A stretch of 64,000 nucleotides of DNA from Bacteroidota bacterium. GTDB taxonomy: Bacteria; Bacteroidota; Bacteroidia; AKYH767-A; OLB10. Below the pieces are notes generated by a model. That model ran no database searches and was not told the DNA's origin. It saw only the letters and a list, made by a program, of their open reading frames with translations. The stretch's first letter is position 1. Every line of letters starts with the position of its first letter. The stretch spans positions 3,594-67,593 of the forward strand of contig JADKFV010000006.1 of the NCBI GenBank assembly GCA_016717325.1, given 5' to 3'. This document shows, piece by piece, positions 49,409 through 57,647 of the stretch. Made by a program: the position numbers and the translations under genes.

Positions 49409-50842
49409 TTATTTAAAATTATTGATTTTTATAAATTTTATTGATTTAGTTTTTGAGAATTTATTTTCTTTTAATTGGATAAAATAAATACCTGAAGAAA
49501 GATTTTCTACATCAAGTTTTATTTCATTCAAATAGCTAATCTGTTTAAATAAAACATGCTTGCCATCTACATTAAAAATAGCCAACTGATTGTATTTGCC
49601 TTTTAAATTTGTGAGCATTAATTCGCCTTCAACTGGGTTAGGAAAAAATTTTATTTCTAACTTACCGTTTTCTGCAATTCCATTTCCACAGATGTATGCA
49701 TTGGGGTTAAAATAGTTTGTGTTAAAATTTGGAAACTGCTCTTTGCATATTCGACCATTGAATGTTAAAGGAAAAGTTTGATAATTGCATGCGGTTCCGT
49801 AGTTATTGGGATTTTGAATATACCCTATAGAATCTTGATAATAAAATGCTACTTTTATCCCCGCATTCTTATTTAGTTGCAATCCAAGCAACTCATTGTG
49901 AGCATAACTTACCCAGTATATAATATTTTTTGAATTGACAATTAATTGCGAATCGTTACTATTCAATTCGTATTGTGAAATATATCTCCCAACAGGATTT
50001 GGAAGCCCTGAAAACACTATATATAGTTTACTATTGTCTGGGGAAAATGCACAACCATATTCTTGCGAGTCTGTTGATAAAACGACCATATTATCTAATT
50101 CTCCAGTAATTAAATCAAAATCAAAAAGCCTTGACCCTTTGCGTAAATTTACAAAACATAATTTTTCTCCATTAGGAGAAAAGCACATACTTCCTGCATT
50201 ACCAACGGGTGTCCACACGGGTAGTGTATCACCAATATTTGTAATAACAGGCACAGTATCCACACCCAATGCATTTATTTTATAAGCATAAAAGGCATTT
50301 ACGCTGTAAGCATGTGCCACTATCCAAAAATCAATGCCATCGCAATGGCGCGTTACAGCAAGTTGCTCGCTGCTTGGTGAAAAGAGTTGCACGTTCTTTT
50401 GTATAATAGCACCTAAGCCATTGTTTGCATTTACATTTATTACGGTGTAGCGCAAGCCATGCGTACCAAAATTTTCCCAACAGTCAACAGTAAATAAATA
50501 ATAGATACTATCGTTGCCCGGGTTGGGCACTATGGCTGCTCCGTTGCTGCTGCTTTCGCAACCTACATCAAATCCATTTGTCATCATTATGTGGTTTTGG
50601 TTCCACACAGTATCACCATCGGTATAAAATAAAAGATTGCCTGCTGTATCACTCATTACTGCACATGCCTCGCGTTGACTCATGGGGCTTAGTGTATCAA
50701 GAACAGGTACACCGCTACTATAATCAATTCCAATACCTTCGCCAAAGTACCAATGGTTTGTGCGTTTAATTTCAGAAGTCTGAGCAATCAAAATATTGAT
50801 AGAAATAATTTTCAACGAAATAAGTACGATTAGATTTTTCAT
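49409..50842 (-). CDS. PD40/WD40-like propeller protein with T9SS domain
   Basis: This 477-residue protein has a signal peptide (1-20) and a propeller-type body: NHWYFGEGIGIDYSSGVPV, VMSDTAGNLLFYTDGDTVWN, GSMCFSPNGEKLCFVNL, GCAFSPDNSKLYIVFSG. This family is common as a secreted component in Bacteroidota surface-protein clusters. The T9SS type A domain (IKFFPNPVEGELMLTNL) occupies the last 80 residues. It starts the co-directional pair with the S74 gene, with 6 bp between the two, so they form one operon. Confidence 0.85.
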   Translation of the reverse strand: MKNLIVLISLKIISINILIAQTSEIKRTNHWYFGEGIGIDYSSGVPVLDTLSPMSQREACAVMSDTAGNLLFYTDGDTVWNQNHIMMTNGFDVGCESSSNGAAIVPNPGNDSIYYLFTVDCWENFGTHGLRYTVINVNANNGLGAIIQKNVQLFSPSSEQLAVTRHCDGIDFWIVAHAYSVNAFYAYKINALGVDTVPVITNIGDTLPVWTPVGNAGSMCFSPNGEKLCFVNLRKGSRLFDFDLITGELDNMVVLSTDSQEYGCAFSPDNSKLYIVFSGLPNPVGRYISQYELNSNDSQLIVNSKNIIYWVSYAHNELLGLQLNKNAGIKVAFYYQDSIGYIQNPNNYGTACNYQTFPLTFNGRICKEQFPNFNTNYFNPNAYICGNGIAENGKLEIKFFPNPVEGELMLTNLKGKYNQLAIFNVDGKHVLFKQISYLNEIKLDVENLSSGIYFIQLKENKFSKTKSIKFIKINNFK

Positions 50843-50971
50843 TTTTTATATTTTTTGAATACACTAATATACGGAGTAAAAAGGAATAATGTGGTTGCAT
50901 ACGTAAATAAATTTAGGCAACTTCAGTTAAACACAAATTATAAAAACAAATTGGGGCGTTTTATTTTTGCC

Positions 50972-51364
50972 TTATAGCGCTATAGAATAATTTACACCAG
51001 AGTTGGTTGCTGTGCGATATTCAATTCCAAATAGGGAGCCATCGGTTGCTGTTACACCAGTATTATCATTTGTAAACTGATGAAAGTTACTTCGTTTAAA
51101 ATTCAAGTGCTGATGCAGTAAATTTGAAGCAGTAAAAAAATCAAAATCACCAATGCCTACAAAACCATCTGTTGTTGGACCATTGCCGGTGAGACCGCCT
51201 GCACCGTTGAAGATTCGCATGCGAGGATTTGCATTGGTGCGGAAATTTAAATTTGCAAGTCCTTGGCATCCAACATAGTCACTAGCACCAACAGTTGAAT
51301 TTCCTAATAATCTCCATTCAATTTGAGCTATAGATGCCTCACAAACTATTGTGAGTAACATCAA
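50972..51364 (-). pseudogene. Truncated N-terminal fragment of an S74/tail-fibre-like adhesin
   Basis: The frame has a signal-like N-terminus (MMLLTIVCEASIAQIEW) and the early repeat segment of tail-fibre-like secreted proteins: LLGNSTVGASDYVGCQGLANLNFRTN, DGFVGIGDFDFF, TDGSLFGIEYRT. It then stops without the S74 or T9SS region that normally follows. The genuine start is unclear; a Lys/Arg-rich leader (RRKKIVCL) lies in frame upstream of the ATG. It is probably a remnant of a third adhesin gene left by rearrangement. Confidence 0.55.
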
Positions 51365-51394
51365 ACAAACAATTTTTTTCCTACGTTTAATTTT

Positions 51395-52339
51395 TTAGTG
51401 CTTTATAAATATTTTAGAAACTTGTGTAGTGTTATTTTGATAATATATTTTTGCAAAATAAATACCCTTTGCTAATTTGGAATGTAATTCGATTTTACTA
51501 TTTGAAAGTTTGCCATCCGTTTGATAAACAATTTTTCCATCGCTGCTCCACATAGAAATTTTTCCAATTGAGCAATTTGATTCAAAGTTTAATTCAAATG
51601 CATCATTTAATTCAAAACGAACATCGCATTTATTCAATCCTATTACATTTATTGATAACGAAGTGTCTTCAACTACTGAAACATCATCAATGAAATAATA
51701 TGCTGCATAAAAATTTACATTATTTGGATATATTGAATCAACTTGAGTAATTGAATTATCATAGAAGTTTCCTATGGTTATAAATTTTTCTCCCCCTGCA
51801 GCTATGTATTCCCCATTTATCTGAAACCAATTCATTGTATCCGTGAGTAAAAAACCACCAATGGAATTTATTTGAGGAATAAAATTTATATTACCTGCGC
51901 CTAATGCCAATAAAGAATCCTTTGTTAAAGCTGCTCCAAGTTTATCAACTTGATAATTTGCCGCATCTGCAGTTGAAGCCCAAAAACTAATTTTATATTT
52001 CTTTCCTGTTTTTAACGAGTTAGACAATTCTATTTCAATATATTCTCTTCCATTATTCTGCTCCCAACAAAAAAGGCCACAATATGCACCTCCAGTTTTT
52101 GCAACTTGATATCCAACTCCGGGATAATTTAATTGCGTACCACAACCGATTAAGTTATAAGGAGTAAAATAATCAGGTGTACCGTTAGTTGGATTAAACC
52201 ATGGGTAACATACCATTTGAGGGTATACTGTTTGCCCACAATTCAAGGTATCTTCAAATGACCAATTGGGCACAAGGTTTTGCTGAGCAAACCCTAAATT
52301 AGAAGAGACTAAAAAACAAAATAACAGTAATTTTTTCAT
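51395..52339 (-). CDS. Secreted T9SS-sorted protein of the 'NLVPNWSFE' type
   Basis: The signal peptide is at residues 1-18 (LGFAQ). The domain NLVPNWSFEDTLNCGQTV... has the same architecture as the 44641-45615 protein: GAYCGLFCWEQNNGREYIEIEL, KYKISFWASTAD, YYFIDDVSVVEDTS. A T9SS domain with IGKISMWSSDGKIVYQTDG and KGIYFAKIYY closes the 314 residues. It is the paralogue of that gene in cassette 2. Its 5' end is 78 bp from the divergent broken HTH gene, the same distance as in cassette 1 when the longest HTH frame is used. Confidence 0.8.
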   Translation of the reverse strand: MKKLLLFCFLVSSNLGFAQQNLVPNWSFEDTLNCGQTVYPQMVCYPWFNPTNGTPDYFTPYNLIGCGTQLNYPGVGYQVAKTGGAYCGLFCWEQNNGREYIEIELSNSLKTGKKYKISFWASTADAANYQVDKLGAALTKDSLLALGAGNINFIPQINSIGGFLLTDTMNWFQINGEYIAAGGEKFITIGNFYDNSITQVDSIYPNNVNFYAAYYFIDDVSVVEDTSLSINVIGLNKCDVRFELNDAFELNFESNCSIGKISMWSSDGKIVYQTDGKLSNSKIELHSKLAKGIYFAKIYYQNNTTQVSKIFIKH

Positions 52340-52416
52340 TTTGAGATTTTTTAAAATTTACTCAAAAATACAATTGTTACTTGCAATATGTTTGTAAAGA
52401 TATAAAATGAATTAAC

Positions 52417-52710
52417 GTGTGCAACACGTCTGTTGCCCAATATTTATGTACAGGTAAGAATCTTAGCACCCAAAGTAAAGTTGAGGTGTCGGAAAAGTCT
52501 ATCTATTTAAAAAAATTTGGATTACATATTAAAAAATTGCGTGAAGCTAAAGGGCTAACACAATTTCAAGTAAGTATTGATATGAATAAAGGTAGACAAA
52601 GTCTTTAACGTATAGAAACAGGAAGAACTAACCCGACAATTTTTTACCTCAAAGAATTAGCTGCTGCTCTTGATATAAAATTAAAAGACTTGACGGATTT
52701 CAAATATTAG
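52417..52710 (+). pseudogene. XRE-family HTH regulator, interrupted by an in-frame stop
   Basis: The frame starts at GTG 52417, or more likely GTG 52486 (VSEKSIYLKKFG), and encodes HIKKLREAKGLTQFQVSIDMNKGRQSL. It then hits TAA at 52606-52608 where a CAA or similar codon is expected, and resumes in frame as RIETGRTNPTIFYLKELAAALDIKLKDLTDF to a stop at 52710. The stop lies before the recognition helix end, so the product would be inactive. It is the cassette-2 counterpart of the HTH gene at 45736. Confidence 0.75.
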
Positions 52711-52780
52711 TTTTTCTCTCATTATCACTTATCTTCAACTCCATCAAACCTTTTTGAGATTCCAAAATAAAAGCCATTAA

Positions 52781-52927
52781 ATGTTGTCGTCATTTTCGGC
52801 TGTAATAATTATTTTGTTGGCAGGAGGAGTTCTAACATTAACTGTGAGTATATATGTTTGTATAAAAAGGAATTTAAAAAAAATTTGGCTGGTTTTAGCC
52901 ACTTTATTCCATCGCCTTATTCTGTAG
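52781..52927 (+). CDS. Small hydrophobic peptide ORF (48 aa), copy B
   Basis: By eye identical at DNA level to copy A (46019-46165): one predicted transmembrane helix, a basic linker and a second hydrophobic stretch. It lies 70 bp after the end of the broken HTH gene. Coding status is unproved. Confidence 0.4.
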   Translation: MLSSFSAVIIILLAGGVLTLTVSIYVCIKRNLKKIWLVLATLFHRLIL

Positions 52928-52976
52928 GAATCAAAGACTCAAAAGTCACGCACAATACAATCTTCCTAAAAACAAA

Positions 52977-53000
52977 ACAGCCCGACAAAAGCCGGGCTGT
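52977..53000 (-). terminator. Rho-independent terminator of the RRM gene (copy 3)
   Basis: Stem ACAGCCCG / CGGGCTGT, followed on the reverse strand by TTTTGTTTTT, placed 23 bp after the RRM gene stop codon. It is the source-type copy of the hairpins at 42099 and 46215. Confidence 0.85.
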
Positions 53001-53023
53001 ACAATGTTTTTGAACCGAAAATA

Positions 53024-53338
53024 TTAATAATCGTTGCGCGGACGCCTGTTATTATTAAATCTGCGTTCTCCACCACCGCCACCGCCACCGCCTTCTGTGC
53101 GAGGGCGAGCTTCTGTAGCAGTCATAGCGCGACTGTTAAGTTCCTGCCCGTTCAATGCATTCATCGCGTTACGCGCTTCGTCATCGTTAGGCATTTCAAC
53201 AAAACCGAAGCCTTTGCTTTTACCGGAGAATTTGTCGTTGATTATTTTAGCTGAACTTACGGCTCCGTAAGTGCTAAATAATTCTTGAAGCTGTGCTTCG
53301 CTTACCTTGTAGTCAAGGTTACCAATGTAAATGTTCAT
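53024..53338 (-). CDS. RRM-domain RNA-binding protein with Gly/Arg-rich tail
   Basis: At 104 residues it has a single RRM: RNP2 as IYIGNLDYK (residues 3-11) and RNP1 as KSKGFGFVEM (near residue 42). A tail follows with GGGGGGGGERRFNNNRRPRNDY, as in cold-shock-type RRM proteins of Bacteroidota and cyanobacteria. It probably binds single-stranded RNA. The last 35 codons, starting at RAMTATEARPR, are the part duplicated at 46260-46367 and 42124-42253. Its own terminator is at 52977-53000. Upstream, 53339-53587 is AT-rich and I saw no further gene there. Confidence 0.93.
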   Translation of the reverse strand: MNIYIGNLDYKVSEAQLQELFSTYGAVSSAKIINDKFSGKSKGFGFVEMPNDDEARNAMNALNGQELNSRAMTATEARPRTEGGGGGGGGERRFNNNRRPRNDY

Positions 53339-53587
53339 CTTATAGAAATTAATTAATACGAGTGCAAAGAAAACCTTTTACTTTTTATAAACAAATTTAT
53401 TTTAACCTTTATTATTGGGCTAAAAACGAAGGTAAAAGTCCTTCTTAAAGGACTTTAAGGAAAACAAAGTGTTTTTTGTGAGATTATTTTTGGGATTCAG
53501 CCCGTGTTTCCATCCCTTTATGGTATTTTTGAACCGAAAATTTTCTTTCTTTGATTTTGAATAATCCTTCCATTTGAAGACCACATC

Positions 53588-54934
53588 ATGTACGCCATAG
53601 TAGATATAGAAACCACGGGTGGTCACGCTTCGGCAAATGGTATTACCGAAATATGTATTCTAATACACGATGGCCATAAAGTAATTCACCGTTACGATAC
53701 GCTCATCAATCCGCAAATTTCTATTCCTCCGTTTATACAATCATACACCAATATCACCAACGAAATGGTAAGCAATGCACCAGTGTTTGGCGATGTAGCT
53801 TCCGATATTTTTGATTTGTTGCACGATAAAATATTTGTGGCCCATAGTGTAAATTTCGATTACACGTTTATACAACATCAATTGAAGCAACATGGCTTTA
53901 CACTCAATGCTGCGAAGCTTTGTACAGTGCGCCTTAGCCGAAAAATATTTGCCGGCTTTCCTTCGTACTCGCTTGGAAACCTTTGCGCCCAATTGGGCAT
54001 CACTGTCGAAAACCGTCACCGTGCGGGAGGCGATGCTGATGCCACAGCAATTTTATTTTCGATGCTGTTGCAAAATGACACCGAAGGCCACATCACCCAA
54101 ATGAAGAAAAAAACAAATGGTGAGATATACCTTCCGTCACATTTAAACAAAGAGGAGTTCGATAAATTGCCACACAGCCCGGGAGTGTATTATTTTTACG
54201 ATAAGGATGGGAAAATAATTTATATAGGTAAGGCAAAAAATCTACGCAAACGTGTTGCAAGCCATTTTTCGAATAACTCGCCACGAAAACGCAAACAAGA
54301 TTTTATAAAAAACATCACCAATATTTCTTTCACATTATGCACTACCGAATTGATGGCAATTATTCTCGAATCGATAGAGATAAAACAACACTGGCCACAA
54401 TATAATCGTGCACTAAAGTTTAATGAAAAAACATATGGTGTATACGACTATTGCGATCAGGCCGGGGTTATAAGACTTGGTATAGATGATTTGAAAAAAA
54501 ACACCGTGCCGGTTATGACTTCACATAATGTGGGAACCTTGCAACTAAAGTTATGGGAGCTTGTAAAGCAATATGATTTGTGTCCAAAGTATTGCGGGCT
54601 ACTCACTGCTGAGCAAATTGGAAACCACACATGCGCAGGATGTACATTGAGTGCAGATGAATATAACAAAACGGTGAATGAGGCGATTGATAAACTGATA
54701 AATACCCAAGCAACTTTTGTAATTACCGAACCAGTTTATTTAAACAACCAAACTTGTGTGTACATGGTTGATGAAGGAAAATTTTATGGTATGGGTACAT
54801 TGGAAAACAATAGTTCATTACAGGATAAGGAGCAGTTAAAGCAATTTCTAACCCGGTATAAATCAAATGCATTTGTCGAAGGAATGCTTATTCGACTTGC
54901 CGAGAGTATGAATTGTATTGTTTACGAAAAGTAG
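53588..54934 (+). CDS. DnaQ-type exonuclease fused to GIY-YIG (Cho/UvrC-like) nuclease
   Basis: Residues 1-165 are a 3'-5' exonuclease: YAIVDIETTGG (Exo I), HSVNFDYTFI (Exo II) and HRAGGDADATA (Exo III). Residues about 195-280 are a GIY-YIG endonuclease domain: PGVYYFYDKDGKIIYIGKAKNLRKRV. The remaining region has the UvrC-like CPKYCGLLTAEQIGNHTCAGCT with four Cys. This fusion is a recognised family in several phyla, thought to act in nucleotide excision repair like Cho. The 448-residue length is standard. It is a stand-alone gene. Confidence 0.9.
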   Translation: MYAIVDIETTGGHASANGITEICILIHDGHKVIHRYDTLINPQISIPPFIQSYTNITNEMVSNAPVFGDVASDIFDLLHDKIFVAHSVNFDYTFIQHQLKQHGFTLNAAKLCTVRLSRKIFAGFPSYSLGNLCAQLGITVENRHRAGGDADATAILFSMLLQNDTEGHITQMKKKTNGEIYLPSHLNKEEFDKLPHSPGVYYFYDKDGKIIYIGKAKNLRKRVASHFSNNSPRKRKQDFIKNITNISFTLCTTELMAIILESIEIKQHWPQYNRALKFNEKTYGVYDYCDQAGVIRLGIDDLKKNTVPVMTSHNVGTLQLKLWELVKQYDLCPKYCGLLTAEQIGNHTCAGCTLSADEYNKTVNEAIDKLINTQATFVITEPVYLNNQTCVYMVDEGKFYGMGTLENNSSLQDKEQLKQFLTRYKSNAFVEGMLIRLAESMNCIVYEK

Positions 54935-55055
54935 TTTGGTTTTAAAAAAAACTAAACGTACTTTTCGTAATGCCGCACTTTTTTGTTTTTCATTTTTGAA
55001 AACAAAAGCAGTATCGGCATATTTGACGATATGGTAAACAAAGAATAATTATTTA

Positions 55056-55087
55056 TTGTTACACTACCGTTGCATTGATTACTTTTG
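55056..55087 (+). promoter_or_regulatory. Bacteroidota sigma-A promoter for superoxide dismutase
   Basis: TTG at 55056-55058 (-33) and TACTTTTG at 55080-55087 (-7) are separated by 21 bp, within the accepted range for Bacteroidota promoters. The start codon is 29 bp downstream, after an A/T-rich leader (aaaaagataaattttaaaa). Confidence 0.7.
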
Positions 55088-55116
55088 CAAAAAGATAAAT
55101 TTTAAAAAATATAAAT

Positions 55117-55719
55117 ATGGCTTTCACACTTCCTTCGCTGCCTTATGAGTTAGCAGCACTCGAGCCGCACATCGATGCGCGCACCATGGAGATACATCAT
55201 GGTAAACACCACAATGCTTATGTTACCAACCTGAACAATGCAATTGCCAACACCCTGGCTGATGGTTTGAGCATTGAAGAAATATGTAAAAATATTTCGC
55301 AATACAGTATGCCTGTTCGTAATAATGGTGGCGGGCACTACAACCACAGTATGTTTTGGCAAATAATGTCGCCAAAAGGCGGTGGCGCACCAACAGGCAC
55401 ATTGGGCGATGCCATTACAAAAACATTTGGCAGTTTCGATGCTATGAAAGAAAAATTTGCCGCTGCTGCCACTACGCGTTTTGGTAGCGGATGGGCATGG
55501 CTCATAAAAAATGATGCCGGTGAACTGGCAATTTGCAGCACCCCAAATCAAGACAATCCGTTGATGGATATTGCCGAAGTGCGCGGCACTCCATTGTTAG
55601 GCATTGATGTATGGGAACACGCATACTATTTGAACTATCAAAACCGCAGACCCGATTACATTGCTGCATTTTGGAATGTAATAAACTGGGAAGAAGTAGC
55701 TCGCAGAGGAGGAATGTAA
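55117..55719 (+). CDS. sodB: Superoxide dismutase (Fe/Mn)
   Basis: This 200-residue Fe/Mn-SOD has all four metal ligands in place: MEIHHGKHHNAYV (His near 27), HYNHSMFWQIM (His near 75), and DVWEHAYYLNYQNRRPDYI (Asp and His near 165 and 169). The Fe versus Mn choice cannot be settled by eye. The N-terminus has no signal peptide. It has its own promoter (55056-55087) and terminator (55741-55771). The enzyme dismutates superoxide in the cytoplasm. Confidence 0.95.
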   Translation: MAFTLPSLPYELAALEPHIDARTMEIHHGKHHNAYVTNLNNAIANTLADGLSIEEICKNISQYSMPVRNNGGGHYNHSMFWQIMSPKGGGAPTGTLGDAITKTFGSFDAMKEKFAAAATTRFGSGWAWLIKNDAGELAICSTPNQDNPLMDIAEVRGTPLLGIDVWEHAYYLNYQNRRPDYIAAFWNVINWEEVARRGGM

Positions 55720-55740
55720 TTCATTATATTCTACACAAAA

Positions 55741-55771
55741 AAAGGTTGTCTGTTTTAGACAACCTTTTTTT
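55741..55771 (+). terminator. Rho-independent terminator of superoxide dismutase gene
   Basis: AAAGGTTGTC / GACAACCTTT is a 10-bp stem with a short TGTTTTA loop and a trailing T-run. It begins 22 bp after the stop codon of the dismutase gene. Confidence 0.88.
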
Positions 55772-55871
55772 ATGCTTGGAATTTTTTTGATCAGCTTGAG
55801 CGCTACTCATTATTATTGTCAGGTGTATGTTTTGCAAATCCGCTTAAAGTTCTTAGTAGAAAAACCGCTCA

Positions 55872-57548
55872 CTATTTTTTAGAATCCTGTTTGCAAAATT
55901 TAGTTTGGTAATTCACATTTGGCCCTAAAATATTTGCATAATAAATACCGGCCTTAAGTGCAGATATATCAAGTTGGTGATTGGCGTTTACTAATTGCTG
56001 AGTGAATATTTTTTTTCCTGTTATATCGTATACGGTTACTGTTGCATTTCCAAAATCGCCTTCGAAAAATAATTTTTCATCTGCCGGATTTGGATATGCC
56101 TTTGTTTGTGTTTTTGTCTCCTCCACATCGGCCTTTTTTATTAATGATCCAATAATATTATAACAAAACAATTGCCTTGAACTATGCCACTCCTGCTGAG
56201 TTCCTTTACCCGTTTTACCACCGCCCAAAGCATATAATAAAGGTGGATTTACTTTACTGTTTAGCTTGCCACGGAAATTCTTATAGTCGATAAATTCGGC
56301 AACCATGCCGGGGTAAATATTATCAACATAAAAGGTATCTTGAAAAGATATTGCCGCATTGGCGGGATTCAAAAATGCCGAAAATCCTTGTGTTCCTATA
56401 CAATCAATATAAGATTGACCATTATAATATTTAAAAAAATTGGTGTATAAACCCCCGGTTACAAATAAGGCGGTTGCCGCAGTTCCGGTTTTTCCATTAG
56501 TAGTAATATGATATAAGCTTAAAGGCCGCGCTAGTGGCTGACTTATCAACTTATTATAACTTCGTAACCCGGCAGTGCTGTATTTTAATATCCTTCGTGC
56601 ATCCGCCAATACATAAGAAGCACCATTTGCAGCATCTACTGTCATTGAAGTAAAAGCATAATTTACATTTGATGCTGATAATTGTCGTGCCCATTGCAAA
56701 ACGCCAATGCTATTTATTTTAAGCAAAACGCCAAAAGATCCACTGCTATTGTTTCCGGTACCACCAACATAAAAAACATCGTTTACAACTTTTAATTCCT
56801 TTGCTTCATCGGAGTAATTTCCATTAGCATAATTGTACAAAAAGGTCCAACTGATATTTAATGACGAATCCAATCTTTGTACAAATAACTCATCGCTGTT
56901 TATATTGTTGTCTATTCTTCCCGCGGTGGCAAATCCGGTAGAAGTTATTTCTCCACTCGTTATAGCGGCATTTTCGTACAACGCATATTTTAATAATGCT
57001 CCATTACTTTTTCTATATTTTAAAACCACTCCACCATCATCAGTATTTCCACATACATAAAAATAACTTGTGCTCATACCACAACTTACAGTTGTTAAAT
57101 TCCAGAATCTTTTTTTATAAAGGAGGTTTAAGTCGCTATCGAACTTCAAAAGAAAACTTGACATTCCTGAATTGCCAACTGCATATACATTGCCAGCATC
57201 ATCCACTTTCACAAATGCTCCTTCGAGCATTTTTGGCGATTGGGGTGAGCCAAGTGTAACATTATCATCTGCAAATGTGAATGTGGCAATAGTGTCGCCA
57301 TTGGCATCTATTTTCGTTATGTCAATTACTCGCATTACAGGCGTTATTCCATTTGGATCAGTGACTGATCGTGCACCAATAACATATGCATGGCCTGATG
57401 AGCTAAAATCAACATCGAGGTAGTTTGCGTTTCCGGCTCCGTTTGGGTAAGAGGTAACAATGTCTTGATTTTGCAACCACTTTAAGCTTTGACATTTCGC
57501 ACCGATAAAAAATACGGTGAAAAATAATGTTACAAGAAGTTTTTTCAT
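55872..57548 (-). CDS. Beta-propeller-like secreted protein with T9SS domain
   Basis: The 558-residue protein has a signal peptide (1-19, GAKCQ) and repeats of the type LDVDFSSSGHAYVIGARS, VKVDDAGNVYAVGNSG, FLLKFDSDLNLLYKKRFW, which look like SBBP/propeller blades. The last 80 residues are T9SS type A (AYPNPADEKLFFEGDFGNATVTVYDITG). It lies 100 bp downstream of the giant repeat adhesin gene on the same strand, so the two may be co-transcribed. Role unknown. Confidence 0.82.
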   Translation of the reverse strand: MKKLLVTLFFTVFFIGAKCQSLKWLQNQDIVTSYPNGAGNANYLDVDFSSSGHAYVIGARSVTDPNGITPVMRVIDITKIDANGDTIATFTFADDNVTLGSPQSPKMLEGAFVKVDDAGNVYAVGNSGMSSFLLKFDSDLNLLYKKRFWNLTTVSCGMSTSYFYVCGNTDDGGVVLKYRKSNGALLKYALYENAAITSGEITSTGFATAGRIDNNINSDELFVQRLDSSLNISWTFLYNYANGNYSDEAKELKVVNDVFYVGGTGNNSSGSFGVLLKINSIGVLQWARQLSASNVNYAFTSMTVDAANGASYVLADARRILKYSTAGLRSYNKLISQPLARPLSLYHITTNGKTGTAATALFVTGGLYTNFFKYYNGQSYIDCIGTQGFSAFLNPANAAISFQDTFYVDNIYPGMVAEFIDYKNFRGKLNSKVNPPLLYALGGGKTGKGTQQEWHSSRQLFCYNIIGSLIKKADVEETKTQTKAYPNPADEKLFFEGDFGNATVTVYDITGKKIFTQQLVNANHQLDISALKAGIYYANILGPNVNYQTKFCKQDSKK

Positions 57549-57647
57549 CTTTTTTAGTTTTTAATATTTAGTAACTAAAGCATCCTAAGTAAGGACAATA
57601 AAAATGTAATGGTATTTAGATGTCAAATGTAGTAAAGAAAACGATAA

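Larger units (their letters stand above)
52762..53131. repeat. Repeat copy 3: small-peptide ORF, terminator and intact RRM gene 3' end
   Basis: Matches 45998-46367 with very few differences. Here the right-hand part is continuous with the complete RRM gene, so this is probably the parental copy. The left-hand part contains the 48-codon ORF at 52781-52927 and the hairpin at 52977-53000. Confidence 0.88.

Noticed and set aside
42091..53131. Insertion sequence or prophage as the cause of the repeats
   Set aside because: No transposase, integrase, inverted terminal repeats or phage structural genes were seen. The S74 domains occur in bacterial T9SS proteins with signal peptides.
53034..53270. 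Proline-rich ORF on the forward strand opposite the RRM gene
   Set aside because: It is the antisense shadow of the Gly-rich tail and RRM; no start signal and no family character.
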